Source of the DNA: Altericroceibacterium indicum
GTDB taxonomy: Bacteria > Pseudomonadota > Alphaproteobacteria > Sphingomonadales > Sphingomonadaceae
DNA: 64,000 bases
Direction of reading: 5' to 3'
Assembly (NCBI RefSeq): GCF_009828105.1
Contig: NZ_WTYQ01000006.1
Coordinates: 62,001 to 126,000, forward strand
Positions within the stretch are counted from its first letter, which is position 1, and each line of letters starts with the position of its first letter. The notes beneath the pieces are model-generated. The model had not been told where the DNA came from. It saw only the letters and a list, made by a program, of their open reading frames with translations, and ran no database searches. A program made the position numbers and the translations under genes. This document shows positions 26,883-35,886 of the stretch, in pieces.

Positions 26883-27728
26883 ATGATTTCGTCTTCCGGA
26901 CAATGGCTTGAAGCCGCCATCCTTGGCCTCGTTCAAGGTATAACAGAGTTTCTCCCGGTTTCTTCCAGCGCGCATTTGCGCATTGTCGGTGAGTTTTTGC
27001 CATCCGGGCAAGATCCCGGGGCGGCCTTTACCGCGATCACTCAGATCGGCACTGAAGCGGCTGTGGTGCTATATTTCTGGAATGACATCTGGCGGATCGC
27101 CATGGCCTGGCTGCGCAGCTTCACTAAGGCCAAGCGGCCTGAAGATGCAGAAGATGTCCGCATGGGCTGGCTGGTGATTCTGGGCACGCTGCCGATTGCC
27201 ATTCTCGGCCTTCTGTTCAAGGATGCCATCGAGACGACATTGCGCAACCTTTATCTGACGGCCACCATGCTGATCGGCTTTGCGATCGTGCTGGGGTTGG
27301 CGGACAAATTTGGTGCCCGAAAACGCCCGCTGACGGAATTGACCTGGAAACACGGCATTATCTACGGCTTTGCACAGGCCATGGCGTTGATACCGGGCGT
27401 GTCCCGCTCCGGTGGAACCATTAGCGCAGGCCTGATGATGGGCTACACACGCGAAGCGGCTGCGCGCTATTCTTTCCTGCTGGCCATTCCGGCGGTGCTG
27501 GCTTCCGGCTTTTACCAATTGGCCCAGAGCTGGAATGAATGGGGCCGCATTGGCCCAGGTCCGACCGCACTGGCCACCGCGATTGCCTTTATTGTAGGCT
27601 ATGCGGTGATCATGGTCTTTTTGAAGATCGTGTCGACCAGAAGCTATTTCCCCTTTGTGGTCTACCGTATCTTTGCAGGCGGTGCGCTGCTTATTCTCCT
27701 TTATACCGGTGTAATTCCCGCACAATAA
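26883..27728 (+). CDS. uppP: undecaprenyl-diphosphatase
   Basis: This 281-residue BacA/UppP membrane enzyme dephosphorylates undecaprenyl diphosphate on the periplasmic side to recycle the lipid carrier for peptidoglycan and polysaccharide synthesis. Both signature regions are present: the Glu-rich motif [18 protein letters not shown] near the N-terminus and [17 protein letters not shown] in the second half. About eight membrane helices are visible. It follows the VanZ-like gene by four bases. Overexpression of this family is known to confer bacitracin resistance. Confidence 0.95.
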   Translation: MISSSGQWLEAAILGLVQGITEFLPVSSSAHLRIVGEFLPSGQDPGAAFTAITQIGTEAAVVLYFWNDIWRIAMAWLRSFTKAKRPEDAEDVRMGWLVILGTLPIAILGLLFKDAIETTLRNLYLTATMLIGFAIVLGLADKFGARKRPLTELTWKHGIIYGFAQAMALIPGVSRSGGTISAGLMMGYTREAAARYSFLLAIPAVLASGFYQLAQSWNEWGRIGPGPTALATAIAFIVGYAVIMVFLKIVSTRSYFPFVVYRIFAGGALLILLYTGVIPAQ

Positions 27729-27746
27729 TCAGCCTATTTCGCTACC

Positions 27747-27786
27747 TTGCCATTTGGCGGAATAAGGACTATATTCTGCCAAATGG
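27747..27786 (+). promoter_or_regulatory. toxin-antitoxin promoter inside an inverted repeat
   Basis: The arms 27750-27764 (CCATTTGGCGGAATA) and 27772-27786 (TATTCTGCCAAATGG) are complementary at 14 of 15 positions with a 7-base spacer. A sigma70-like promoter lies within: TTGCCA at 27747-27752, 17 bases, then TATATT at 27770-27775. Binding of an autorepressor would cover the -35 to -10 region. The ribosome-binding site TGGAGG overlaps the end of the right arm. Confidence 0.8.
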
Positions 27787-27794
27787 AGGTTTCG

Positions 27795-28205
27795 ATGTTG
27801 CTGGAAATTCCAAGAACACAGGCCGAACCGGATAATCCGGCGATCACGCAGGAAGAAGCCGCAGCCGCAGCCCGTGCGATTGTGGTTCTCTTTGGTCACT
27901 GGGGTGTGACTGATGAAGAGGCTTGCCAGATCCTCGGTGGCCTATCATTGCGCAGCTATGCCCGGTGGAAAAAAGGTGACATGGGCCGAATTGACCGTGA
28001 TCGCGCCACTCGGCTTTCGCTCCTGCTCGGCATCCATAAAGCATTGCGTTATCTCTTCAGTGATGTCACCCGTGCCTATGCTTGGGTGAAACAGCCCAAC
28101 GCTACCTTCGGTGGCCAACGCGCGCTGGATGTAATGCTGGGTGGCTCCATCTTTGCGCTGCAACGTGTCCGTGCCTATCTCGATGCGGAGCGTGGAGGTT
28201 GGTAA
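27795..28205 (+). CDS. ParS/MbcA/Xre-type antitoxin (DUF2384)
   Basis: The 136-residue protein has a helix-turn-helix-like N-terminal half (EEAAAAARAIVVLFGHWGVTDEEACQILGGLSLRSYARWKKG) and a C-terminal DUF2384 toxin-binding region (PNATFGGQRALDVMLGGSIFALQRVRAYLDAERGG). The start at 27795 follows TGGAGG by five bases. It would neutralise the RES-domain toxin encoded next and repress their shared promoter through the inverted repeat at 27750-27786. Its stop codon overlaps the probable toxin start, as expected for coupled antitoxin-first operons. Confidence 0.9.
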   Translation: MLLEIPRTQAEPDNPAITQEEAAAAARAIVVLFGHWGVTDEEACQILGGLSLRSYARWKKGDMGRIDRDRATRLSLLLGIHKALRYLFSDVTRAYAWVKQPNATFGGQRALDVMLGGSIFALQRVRAYLDAERGGW

Positions 28206-28930
28206 ACTATGCCCGCGATGGAACGCCACAGATTGATATTGCCACTATTCACACCATTCACGTGGAGTGGACCCGCGCATTCCGGCTGATCCGTTCCATC
28301 CATCCGCCCATTGATCTGTTCGAAGATCTGGCTGACCCACGCGACTGGGAAGCGCTCGCATCCATTGAATCGAAAACCAACCCCAGAATTGCAGAGAGCA
28401 TCGGGCGGTTGGATCTGGTGCCGCTGGCACGCCGGGTGTCTGGCCCCGGAGCCACGATGGTGATGGCACCATTTGTTCATGCAAGCCCTGACCGACCGGG
28501 CCGATTTACCACTGGCCATTATGGGGTTTATAGTGCCGGTGACAGTGAAGAGGTGGCTATATTAGAAGTGGCCTATCATCAAAAGCGACTGATGCGGGCG
28601 ACTGATGAGCCACCGGGCTGGCATTCGCAATTTCGCATGATGATCGGGGCCATCGACCATGTTTTTGCGGATTTGCGCGGTTTTCCTCTATTGCATGACC
28701 CGGAGAGCTGGGGGGCATCGCAAATTGCGGCAAGGCAGTTACGTGAAGCTGGGCACGACGGCGTCCATTACCGCTCCGTCCGCTGTGAGGATGGGTTATG
28801 TGTGGGGGCCTTCTGGCCGGATGTTATTGGAATCCCGAAACAAGCTGATCATTATGAAATGCATTGGGACGGCAATAAGATAGACCGGATCTACAATCGC
28901 CGGACTGATCAGGAATTTGCTTTGAGCTAA
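28199..28930 (+). CDS. RES-domain toxin (NAD+-consuming type)
   Basis: The protein of about 243 residues carries a RES domain: FRLIRSIHPPIDLFEDL at the N-terminal end, PGRFTTGHYGVYSAGDSEEVAILEVAYHQKRL in the centre (Arg, Tyr and Glu positions of the family) and SQIAARQLREAGHDGVHYRSVR...GVGAFWPDVI near the end. Characterised members (ParT, MbcT, Res) destroy or transfer NAD+ and related molecules and stop growth. No ATG is in frame at the expected place; the TTG at 28199, overlapping the antitoxin stop, was chosen, with GTG at 28262 as alternative. An ATG at 28209 is out of frame. Confidence 0.83.
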   Translation: MVNYARDGTPQIDIATIHTIHVEWTRAFRLIRSIHPPIDLFEDLADPRDWEALASIESKTNPRIAESIGRLDLVPLARRVSGPGATMVMAPFVHASPDRPGRFTTGHYGVYSAGDSEEVAILEVAYHQKRLMRATDEPPGWHSQFRMMIGAIDHVFADLRGFPLLHDPESWGASQIAARQLREAGHDGVHYRSVRCEDGLCVGAFWPDVIGIPKQADHYEMHWDGNKIDRIYNRRTDQEFALS

Positions 28931-29066
28931 AAACTGAATTTCATCAAAGACCTACACCAAGAGCGTTGATTTGCCCTTGTTCGCTGCAATGCAACAATCT
29001 ATTCATGCTCTCGTGCTGAATGAGCCGCAGATGTATCCTATCAATTAGAGGGCGAGAACTTTTCCG

Positions 29067-30233
29067 ATGAAAATAGCAGTTGCAGGTTTGGGCTACGTGG
29101 GGCTCTCCAATGCGGTTCTTCTCGCCCAAAACAATAGCGTTACAGCGGTAGACATCAGCGAAGAGCGTGTGGCGCTGGTCAACGAAGGTAAGAGTCCAAT
29201 CGTTGACAAGGAGCTGGAAGAGTATCTGGCCACGCATGATCTGGATTTGGCCGCAACCACCGATGCAGAAGCGGCCTATGCTGATGCCGAGTTTGTCATT
29301 GTCGCCACGCCAACGAATTATGACGAACAGAATAATTATTTCGATACATCATCTGTCACCGACGTGATTGCTTTGGTGCAGAAGATTAATCCAGCAGCGA
29401 CGATTGTCGTGAAATCGACGATCCCTGTCGGCTTCATCGAGAGTGTACGGGCCGATTTTGGCACGGATAACATCATCTTCAGCCCTGAGTTCCTGCGCGA
29501 AGGCAAAGCGCTTTACGACAATTTGCATCCTTCGCGGATCATCGTGGGTGAACAATCGGAACGGGCGAAGATTTTCGCCAACTTGCTTTTGCAAGGTGCT
29601 GAAGAAAAGGACGTGCCGGTTCACTTTACCGGCCCGCGTGAAGCTGAAGCGATCAAATTGTTTGCCAACACGTACCTTGCCATGCGTGTGGCCTATTTCA
29701 ACGAGCTGGACAGCTACGCCATGTCGCATGGAATGGATTCACGCTCGATCATTGAAGCGGTAGGCCTCGATCCGCGCATCGGCACGCATTACAACAATCC
29801 ATCCTTTGGTTATGGCGGCTATTGCCTCCCCAAAGACACCAAGCAATTGCTGGCGAATTACTCCGAAGTACCGCAGAATTTGATCCGCGCGATTGTGGAT
29901 GCGAATAATACGCGCAAGGATTTCCTGGCCGATCGTATTCTGGCGCTCAATCCGAAGGTCGTGGGCGTACACCGTCTGGTGATGAAGGCGGGCTCGGACA
30001 ATTTCCGGGAATCATCCATTCAAGGTATTATGAAGCGCATCAAGGCAAAGGGCATCGAAGTGGTGGTTTACGAACCAGCCCTGGGTGAAGATAGTTTCTT
30101 CAACTCGCGGGTCATCAATGATCTGGCTGAGTTCAAGAATACGGCCGATGTGATCATCGCCAATCGCTGCACACCGGATATTGACGATGTGCGTGATAAG
30201 GTCTTCTCACGCGATCTTTTCGGCGCAGACTGA
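29067..30233 (+). CDS. ugd: UDP-glucose/nucleotide-sugar 6-dehydrogenase
   Basis: The 388-residue enzyme, the short class like E. coli Ugd, has an N-terminal NAD-binding fold ([20 protein letters not shown]), the central [30 protein letters not shown] linker and the catalytic cysteine motif [14 protein letters not shown]. It oxidises UDP-glucose twice to UDP-glucuronate for capsule, exopolysaccharide or glycosphingolipid synthesis; sphingomonads use glucuronate in their outer-membrane glycosphingolipids. The ATG at 29067 follows GAGGGCGAG. It is monocistronic with a strong terminator directly behind. Confidence 0.92.
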   Translation: MKIAVAGLGYVGLSNAVLLAQNNSVTAVDISEERVALVNEGKSPIVDKELEEYLATHDLDLAATTDAEAAYADAEFVIVATPTNYDEQNNYFDTSSVTDVIALVQKINPAATIVVKSTIPVGFIESVRADFGTDNIIFSPEFLREGKALYDNLHPSRIIVGEQSERAKIFANLLLQGAEEKDVPVHFTGPREAEAIKLFANTYLAMRVAYFNELDSYAMSHGMDSRSIIEAVGLDPRIGTHYNNPSFGYGGYCLPKDTKQLLANYSEVPQNLIRAIVDANNTRKDFLADRILALNPKVVGVHRLVMKAGSDNFRESSIQGIMKRIKAKGIEVVVYEPALGEDSFFNSRVINDLAEFKNTADVIIANRCTPDIDDVRDKVFSRDLFGAD

Positions 30234-30244
30234 TTTGAGAGGGA

Positions 30245-30270
30245 GGGCCGGGTTTCCGGCCCTTTTCTTT
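30245..30270 (+). terminator. intrinsic terminator after ugd
   Basis: GGGCCGG, loop GTTT, CCGGCCC, then TTTTCTTT: a perfect 7-bp GC stem with U-rich tail, 11 bases after the stop codon. It touches the end of the convergent regA gene. Confidence 0.9.
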
Positions 30271-30808
30271 AGCGTAGCTGGCGCTTTTCAAGCTTTCGCG
30301 CCAAGGTTCTGCGATGCATCCCAAGGCGGCGCGCTGTTTCGGATACGTTAAAGCCGGTTTCCATCAGTGTTTGATGAATATGCTCCCACTCCAGCGTTTT
30401 GAGCGAGGATTGCCGGGCGTGGATATCAATGGAAGCATCCCCTTCATCATCGCGGGCAAAGGCGGCTTCAATATCATCAGTGTTGGACGGCTTGGCGAGG
30501 TAATAATCAGCACCAAGTTTGATCGCTTCGACTGCCGTGGCAATACTGGCATATCCGGTCAGCACGACGATTTTCATATCATCACTGATGTCGCGCAAGG
30601 CCTGCACGCAGGTGAGGCCGGATGACCCTTCCAGCTTCAGGTCCACCACGGCATAATCTGGCACATGTCGTTCCAGCAATTCGGCTAGCTGGTCGTAGCT
30701 CTTGGCCTGAATAACCTGATAGTCTCGCCGTTCGAACGAGCGGCACAAGGTACGGGCGAAGGCCTCGTCATCTTCCACTACGGCGAGAAGTTTGTGTGTC
30801 TCATTCAT
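30269..30808 (-). CDS. regA: RegA/ActR/PrrA-type response regulator
   Basis: The 179-residue regulator has a receiver domain (acidic pocket VVEDDE, phospho-acceptor Asp in AVVDLKLEGSSG, switch Thr in VVLTGYAS, Lys in LAKPSN) and a compact Fis-like helix-turn-helix at the end (MHRRTLARKLEKRQLR) typical of the RegA/ActR/PrrA family. These regulators control respiration and other redox-dependent genes. Its ATG overlaps the kinase stop by four bases, so the pair is coupled. It is the last gene of the cyo operon. Confidence 0.92.
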   Translation of the reverse strand: MNETHKLLAVVEDDEAFARTLCRSFERRDYQVIQAKSYDQLAELLERHVPDYAVVDLKLEGSSGLTCVQALRDISDDMKIVVLTGYASIATAVEAIKLGADYYLAKPSNTDDIEAAFARDDEGDASIDIHARQSSLKTLEWEHIHQTLMETGFNVSETARRLGMHRRTLARKLEKRQLR

Positions 30809-32127
30809 GGCTTGTGCTTTGCGCTCTTCTTTTTTCCAGGCCGGTATGCGATCGCTTCAAGTGGTAGCGAAATTCGTACCATTGCGCCACCTTCGTTCCG
30901 GTTGTGAGCGCTAGCCTTGCCGCCGAGTTTACGCAGCACATTCACCAGCAGAAACAAGCCCAACCCGCCGCCGGGCTTTCCTTTGGTCGAACGATAGGGC
31001 TGGCCGAAGGTGGAGAGAATATCCGGTGAAAAACCGGGGCCATCATCGCTGACTTCAAGGATCAGCGAATCTTCATCCTGCGCTGCACGAATACCGATCC
31101 AGTCAGGCGACACTTCTGCAGCATTATCGATGATATTGCCGATCACCTGCCGCAAGGCAGGGTCTGACACGATTGGCTGATCCTCGTCGATTGCATCTTC
31201 AAATTCCACCGTGCCGGGAATGCGGTTATCGCGCCATTCCTCTACAATTTCTTCCAGAAATGCGCGCATGGTGGTGATTTCGGGTGCTTCACCGCGTGCA
31301 TCCCCCGCAGACATCAGGATTCCACTGACAATCGCCTTACACCGGGCGACGGAACGCTGCATTTCATCAAGATCGTCAGTGAGTTCGGGATCTTCATTCA
31401 ATTTTGGCATCCGTTTCCAGTCGCCAATGAGAACCGACATGAGAGACAATGGCGTACCCAGTTCATGCGCGGCCCCAGAGGCAAGCAGACCCATACGCAC
31501 AATATGGTCTTCCTCTGCCGCACGTTGGCGCACGGCCGCCAGTGTCGCGTCTCTCTGCCGCAGATTGACGGTCATGCGGCCAATAAAGATCACCAGCAGG
31601 AAGGCCACGAGAATGAAACTGATGAAACTGCCTATCAGATACAACCGCTGAGGTGCGTCATTGTAAGGTGGTGGCAGATCGAGTGGGACTGAATAAATAT
31701 TGATGAACACCATCGCCGCAAATGCACTGCTCGCCACCACCCATGAATAGCGCGGGGTGAGCAGGGTCGCCCCAATCACGACCTGCAGCAAAAAGAGCGA
31801 TGTGAAGGGGTTGGCTCCCCCGCCGCTATAATGGAGTTGCCACGCCAGTGCGCCCACATCGACCAACAGCGCGACCATCAAAGCAGCATTATTGATCGTA
31901 TTGACGGTACTGATCAGCCACCAACTGATGACATTGTAAACCGCCAGAAGCATGGGCACGAGCAGCAGTTGCGCCAGCGGGAGTTTGACACCCATCAACC
32001 AGACAACGGCAATAGTCGCCAACTGCCCAGTCACTGCAATCCACCGCAAGTGGATCAGCAATTGCATATTTCGCCACCCTGCGCCCTTTTGCGGAGCCAG
32101 CAGATCAGAGGTGGCTATTTCATTCAT
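30805..32127 (-). CDS. regB: RegB/ActS/PrrB-type redox sensor histidine kinase
   Basis: The 440-residue kinase has six N-terminal membrane helices, a coil, the H-box GAAHELGTPLSL and ATP-binding N, G1 and G2 boxes (NIIDNAAEVS, SDDGPGF, GGLGLFL). Two features specific to RegB are visible: the ubiquinone-interaction motif GGxxNPF (SGGGANPFTSL) and the redox-sensitive cysteine in VARCKAIVSG. It senses the oxidation state of the quinone pool and controls RegA phosphorylation. An ATG at 32142 would add five residues. Its start overlaps the SURF1 stop. Confidence 0.92.
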   Translation of the reverse strand: MNEIATSDLLAPQKGAGWRNMQLLIHLRWIAVTGQLATIAVVWLMGVKLPLAQLLLVPMLLAVYNVISWWLISTVNTINNAALMVALLVDVGALAWQLHYSGGGANPFTSLFLLQVVIGATLLTPRYSWVVASSAFAAMVFINIYSVPLDLPPPYNDAPQRLYLIGSFISFILVAFLLVIFIGRMTVNLRQRDATLAAVRQRAAEEDHIVRMGLLASGAAHELGTPLSLMSVLIGDWKRMPKLNEDPELTDDLDEMQRSVARCKAIVSGILMSAGDARGEAPEITTMRAFLEEIVEEWRDNRIPGTVEFEDAIDEDQPIVSDPALRQVIGNIIDNAAEVSPDWIGIRAAQDEDSLILEVSDDGPGFSPDILSTFGQPYRSTKGKPGGGLGLFLLVNVLRKLGGKASAHNRNEGGAMVRISLPLEAIAYRPGKKKSAKHKP

Positions 32128-32878
32128 GATTCTCTTCATCATCGCTGCCGTTAAGCAGTTTCCCGCGCCAAAAAGCCCAGGCAGCCCAAAGCGACATCAG
32201 CATAAGGCCGGCCCAGGTGAGGGCATAAACGAGATGATTGTCTGGAAAATGCACCACAGTCAAACCGCCGACGGGTTCTCCCGCAGCATTGGCTGACGCA
32301 TCGGCATCGATGAAATAGGGGGCAATGGGCTTGCCTATGCTATTCCATTGGCGCGCCTTGGCTATCGCCGCCACATCGCGTGAATACCATTTGTCGTTTT
32401 TCGGGTCATTGCTGCGTAAGAAACCGCCACCCGGCTCGGTGATGCGCAAAAGTCCAGTGACTTCAACACTATCAGCCGAGGCTGGCTTGAGGTTCTTTCG
32501 CCCATCCTGAGCAATAAAGCCGCGATTGATGGCGATGATGGAATGGCCCGTATCGAGCGGGGTGATGACCCAATAGCCGGCACCCAGATCGCTGACGGCG
32601 CGGGTCAAAACATCGGAATGGGGAAGGTAGCGCCCTTTTACCGTGACATGGCGGTAGGCTGCTGTGTCATTATTGACCTTTGGCCATTCCGCGGGGCCGG
32701 GGGCCGTTACGGGTGGGGCATGGATGCGGGAATCCACTGCGGCAATGAGGTTATGTTTCCATTCGCGCCGCTCAATCTGCCAGATGCACAGAGCGGCGAA
32801 ACAACCTGCAAAAACAATCGCAATCATCGCCAGCAGCGCGCGCGAACCGGCACTGCGCTGCTGGCGGTTTTTGGTCAC
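32120..32878 (-). CDS. SURF1-family oxidase assembly protein
   Basis: The 252-residue protein has two membrane helices, one at each end (about 14-33 and 222-240), around a periplasmic domain with the family motifs WQIERREWKHNLI, GRYLPHSDVL, GYWVITPLDTG and INRGFI. SURF1 proteins help insert heme into subunit I of heme-copper oxidases. It is encoded directly after cyoD with a four-base ATGA overlap, so it presumably serves the bo3 oxidase encoded upstream. Confidence 0.9.
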   Translation of the reverse strand: MTKNRQQRSAGSRALLAMIAIVFAGCFAALCIWQIERREWKHNLIAAVDSRIHAPPVTAPGPAEWPKVNNDTAAYRHVTVKGRYLPHSDVLTRAVSDLGAGYWVITPLDTGHSIIAINRGFIAQDGRKNLKPASADSVEVTGLLRITEPGGGFLRSNDPKNDKWYSRDVAAIAKARQWNSIGKPIAPYFIDADASANAAGEPVGGLTVVHFPDNHLVYALTWAGLMLMSLWAAWAFWRGKLLNGSDDEENHE

Positions 32879-33225
32879 GGAATGTTACGCATGTCTTGCG
32901 GCATCGGCATCATATTGGTGTTGAGATGATGCATAACCCACAGAGAACCCGCCATCATGATAAACACCACGATGAGGGTGAAGACCAGCGAGGTAATCGA
33001 CCAGCCATCTTCTGTCTTCGGGCTCATATGCAGGAAATAGATCATGTGAACGATCATCTGCACAACGGCGAGCACCATGATAGCGATGGCTGTGGTGGAA
33101 GCATCCAGTGGACGCGCCATCACCAGCCAGAAGGGGATCGCTGTCAGGATAACCGACAGAACGAAACCGATGACGTAATCGCGCATGGTGCCATGCGATT
33201 CAGAATGGTCGTGGTGAGCGCTCAT
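32875..33225 (-). CDS. cyoD: cytochrome bo3 quinol oxidase subunit IV
   Basis: The 116-residue membrane protein has three helices and the CyoD pattern (RDYVIGFVLSVILTAIPFWLVM, QMIVHMIYFLHM, WVMHHLNTNMM). The start at 33225 overlaps the cyoC stop by four bases; the longer open frame lies inside cyoC. CyoD stabilises the oxidase complex during assembly. Confidence 0.93.
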   Translation of the reverse strand: MSAHHDHSESHGTMRDYVIGFVLSVILTAIPFWLVMARPLDASTTAIAIMVLAVVQMIVHMIYFLHMSPKTEDGWSITSLVFTLIVVFIMMAGSLWVMHHLNTNMMPMPQDMRNIP

Positions 33226-33851
33226 CGCAGCATCCCCATCAGGTAGACAAAGGTAAAGACGCCGATCCAGATGACGTCGAGGAAGTGCCAGAACAGGCTG
33301 AGGCACATCAGGCGGCGCTTGTTCGCCTGAATGAGACCCTTGCGGGCAACCTGTACCATCAGTGTGACCAGCCAGATCGAACCGAAGGTCACGTGCAACC
33401 CGTGGGTGCCGACCAGCGTGAAGAAGGACGACAGGAAGGCTGAACGCTGCGGCGTAGCGCCGATGTGGATCAGGTGGCTGAATTCATACAATTCGATCGA
33501 CAGGAAGGCGAGGCCGAACATGCCGGTGATAGCCAGCCAGATTTGCATCTGGGCAACCTTGTCACGCTGCATGGCCAGCATAGCAAAGCCATAGGTAATC
33601 GACGAAAACAGCAGCATGGCTGTGTTCAGGGCGATGAGCGGCAATTCGAACAGATCATGCGGGCCAGGGCCAGCAGCATAATTGCCGCCAAGGACAGCAT
33701 AGCAGGCAAACAGGATCGCAAAGATGAGGCAATCGCTCATCAGATAGATCCAGAAGCCCAACATGGTGCTGTGGCCTTCGGGATGTTCATGTTCGTGCAG
33801 GTCGTAGAAATCGGCCTGCGCGTTGCCTTCAGGGATGGTTGTTGTGCTCAT
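33222..33851 (-). CDS. cyoC: cytochrome bo3 quinol oxidase subunit III
   Basis: The 209-residue protein has five membrane helices with subunit III motifs (MLGFWIYLMSDCLIFAILFACYAVL, ELYEFSHL, FFTLVGTHGLHVTFGSIWL, CLSLFWHFLDVIWIGVFTFVYLMG). It has no redox centres. It starts six bases after cyoB and overlaps cyoD. Confidence 0.95.
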   Translation of the reverse strand: MSTTTIPEGNAQADFYDLHEHEHPEGHSTMLGFWIYLMSDCLIFAILFACYAVLGGNYAAGPGPHDLFELPLIALNTAMLLFSSITYGFAMLAMQRDKVAQMQIWLAITGMFGLAFLSIELYEFSHLIHIGATPQRSAFLSSFFTLVGTHGLHVTFGSIWLVTLMVQVARKGLIQANKRRLMCLSLFWHFLDVIWIGVFTFVYLMGMLR

Positions 33852-33857
33852 AACTCG

Positions 33858-35873
33858 TCAGGCTCCGGCTGCGATTGCGGCCAGCTGGCGCGTACGCTCT
33901 GCTTCCGTCGCTTCCACTTCTTCTACCGGGATGTAGAAGTCGCGCTTGTAGTTGAAGGTGTGGTAAATCGCACCTGCCACGATGGCTACGAAACCAACGA
34001 TGGCCAGCCACCAGATATGCCACACCAGAGCAAAGCCTGTGACCAGGCTGAAGCCGGCCAGGATGATCCCGGTGCCCGTGTTCTTGGGCATGTGGATCGC
34101 CTTGAAGCCTTCGGTGGGGCGCGCAACATGGCGGCTCTTGATTTCATACCAGCTATCCAGCGAGTGAACTTTTGGTGTGAAGGCGAAATTGTAGGCAGGA
34201 GGAGGCGAAGATGTGGCCCATTCCAGCGTGCGGGCATCCCATGGATCGCCGCTTTCTTCGCGCAGTTCATCGCGCTTCCAGATGGAAACAGCGAACTGCA
34301 CCAGCATTGCGCCAATACCGCAGGCAATGGTCAGCGCGCCGATCAGGGAGATAATCAGCAGCGGGTGCAGGCCGGTATCGTCAAACACGCGCATCCGGCG
34401 GGTCACACCCATGAAGCCCAGAATGTAGAGCGGTGTAAAGGTGAGCCAGAAACCCGGCACCCAGCACCAGAACGACACTTTGCCCCAGAATTTGTCGAGC
34501 TTGAAGCCAAAGGCTTTAGGCCACCAGAAGTTGATCGCAGCAAAGGAACCGAACAACACGCCACCAATGATCACATTGTGGAAGTGAGCAATCAGGAAGA
34601 GCGAGTTATGCAGCACGAAGTCGGCCGGAGGAATGGCCAGCATCACGCCGGTCATGCCGCCAATGGTGAAGGTCAGCATGAAGGCCACCGTCCACATCAT
34701 CGGTAATTCGAAGCGAATGCGGCCGCGATACATGGTGAACAGCCAGTTGAAGAGCTTGGCGCCTGTCGGGATCGAAATCACCATGGTGGTAATGCCGAAG
34801 AAGCTGTTCACGCTCGCACCCGAACCCATCGTGAAGAAATGGTGCAACCACACGACGTAAGACAGGATGGTGATGCACACCGTGGCATAGACCATCGAGG
34901 TGTAACCGAACAGCCGTTTGCCGGAGAAGGTCGCGGTGATTTCCGAGAACGCACCGAACAATGGCAGGATCAGGATGTAAACTTCCGGGTGGCCCCAGAT
35001 CCAGATCAGGTTCACATACATCATGGCGTTGCCGCCAAAATCATTCGTGAAGAAATCGGTATGAACATAGCGATCCAGGCTCAGCAGAGCGAGAACGGCA
35101 GTCAGGACCGGGAAGGATGCCACGATCAGGATGTTGGCGCAAAGTGATGTCCAGGTGAACACTGGCATCTTCATCAGGCCCATGCCTGGCGCACGCATCT
35201 TGAGGATGGTGACGATCAGGTTGATGCCCGACAACGTCGTGCCCACACCGGCAATCTGCAAACACCAGATATAATAATCGACCCCCACATTTGGACTGTA
35301 AGCAAGCCCCGACAGCGGCGGATAAGCCAGCCAACCGGTCTGTGCGAATTCACCAATGAAGAGCGAAGCCATGCACAATACAGCGCCGGCAGTCGTCATC
35401 CAGAAGCTGAAATTGTTGAGGAATGGGAAGCTCACGTCGCGCGCGCCGATCTGTAGCGGCACGACATAGTTCATAAAGCCTGTGATGAACGGCATCGCCA
35501 CGAAGAAGATCATGATCACGCCATGTGCGGTAAAGACCTGATCGTAGTGGTGAGCGGGCAAGAAGCCTTCCGACCCGCCAACCGCCAGTGCTTGCTGGGT
35601 ACGCATCATCAAGGCATCGGCAAAGCCGCGCAGAAACATGATAAGGCCCAGAACCATATACATGATCCCGATGCGCTTATGGTCCACCGTGGTGAACCAT
35701 TCCTTCCAGAGATACCCCCAGAGGCGGAACTTGGTAATGAGGCCAAGAACGGCGATGCCACCCAATGCGACCGCACAGAAAGTGCCAACAAGAATGGGCT
35801 CATGATACGGGATTGCTTCGAGCGATAAACGCCCAAAGATCGGACTGTAAGGAAGAGCGCTTTGAGGAGCCAT
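33858..35873 (-). CDS. cyoB: cytochrome bo3 quinol oxidase subunit I
   Basis: The 671-residue catalytic subunit reduces O2 to water and pumps protons. All six metal-ligand histidines are visible: low-spin heme in FTAHGVIMI, Cu-B in IWGHPEVYI and WLHHFFT, high-spin and low-spin heme in [11 protein letters not shown]. The GHPEVYxLILP segment supplies the cross-linked Tyr and marks a type A heme-copper oxidase. About 15 membrane helices are present, including the extra N- and C-terminal helices of CyoB. It starts 13 bases after cyoA. Confidence 0.96.
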   Translation of the reverse strand: MAPQSALPYSPIFGRLSLEAIPYHEPILVGTFCAVALGGIAVLGLITKFRLWGYLWKEWFTTVDHKRIGIMYMVLGLIMFLRGFADALMMRTQQALAVGGSEGFLPAHHYDQVFTAHGVIMIFFVAMPFITGFMNYVVPLQIGARDVSFPFLNNFSFWMTTAGAVLCMASLFIGEFAQTGWLAYPPLSGLAYSPNVGVDYYIWCLQIAGVGTTLSGINLIVTILKMRAPGMGLMKMPVFTWTSLCANILIVASFPVLTAVLALLSLDRYVHTDFFTNDFGGNAMMYVNLIWIWGHPEVYILILPLFGAFSEITATFSGKRLFGYTSMVYATVCITILSYVVWLHHFFTMGSGASVNSFFGITTMVISIPTGAKLFNWLFTMYRGRIRFELPMMWTVAFMLTFTIGGMTGVMLAIPPADFVLHNSLFLIAHFHNVIIGGVLFGSFAAINFWWPKAFGFKLDKFWGKVSFWCWVPGFWLTFTPLYILGFMGVTRRMRVFDDTGLHPLLIISLIGALTIACGIGAMLVQFAVSIWKRDELREESGDPWDARTLEWATSSPPPAYNFAFTPKVHSLDSWYEIKSRHVARPTEGFKAIHMPKNTGTGIILAGFSLVTGFALVWHIWWLAIVGFVAIVAGAIYHTFNYKRDFYIPVEEVEATEAERTRQLAAIAAGA

Positions 35874-35886
35874 AATTCAGGGCCTG

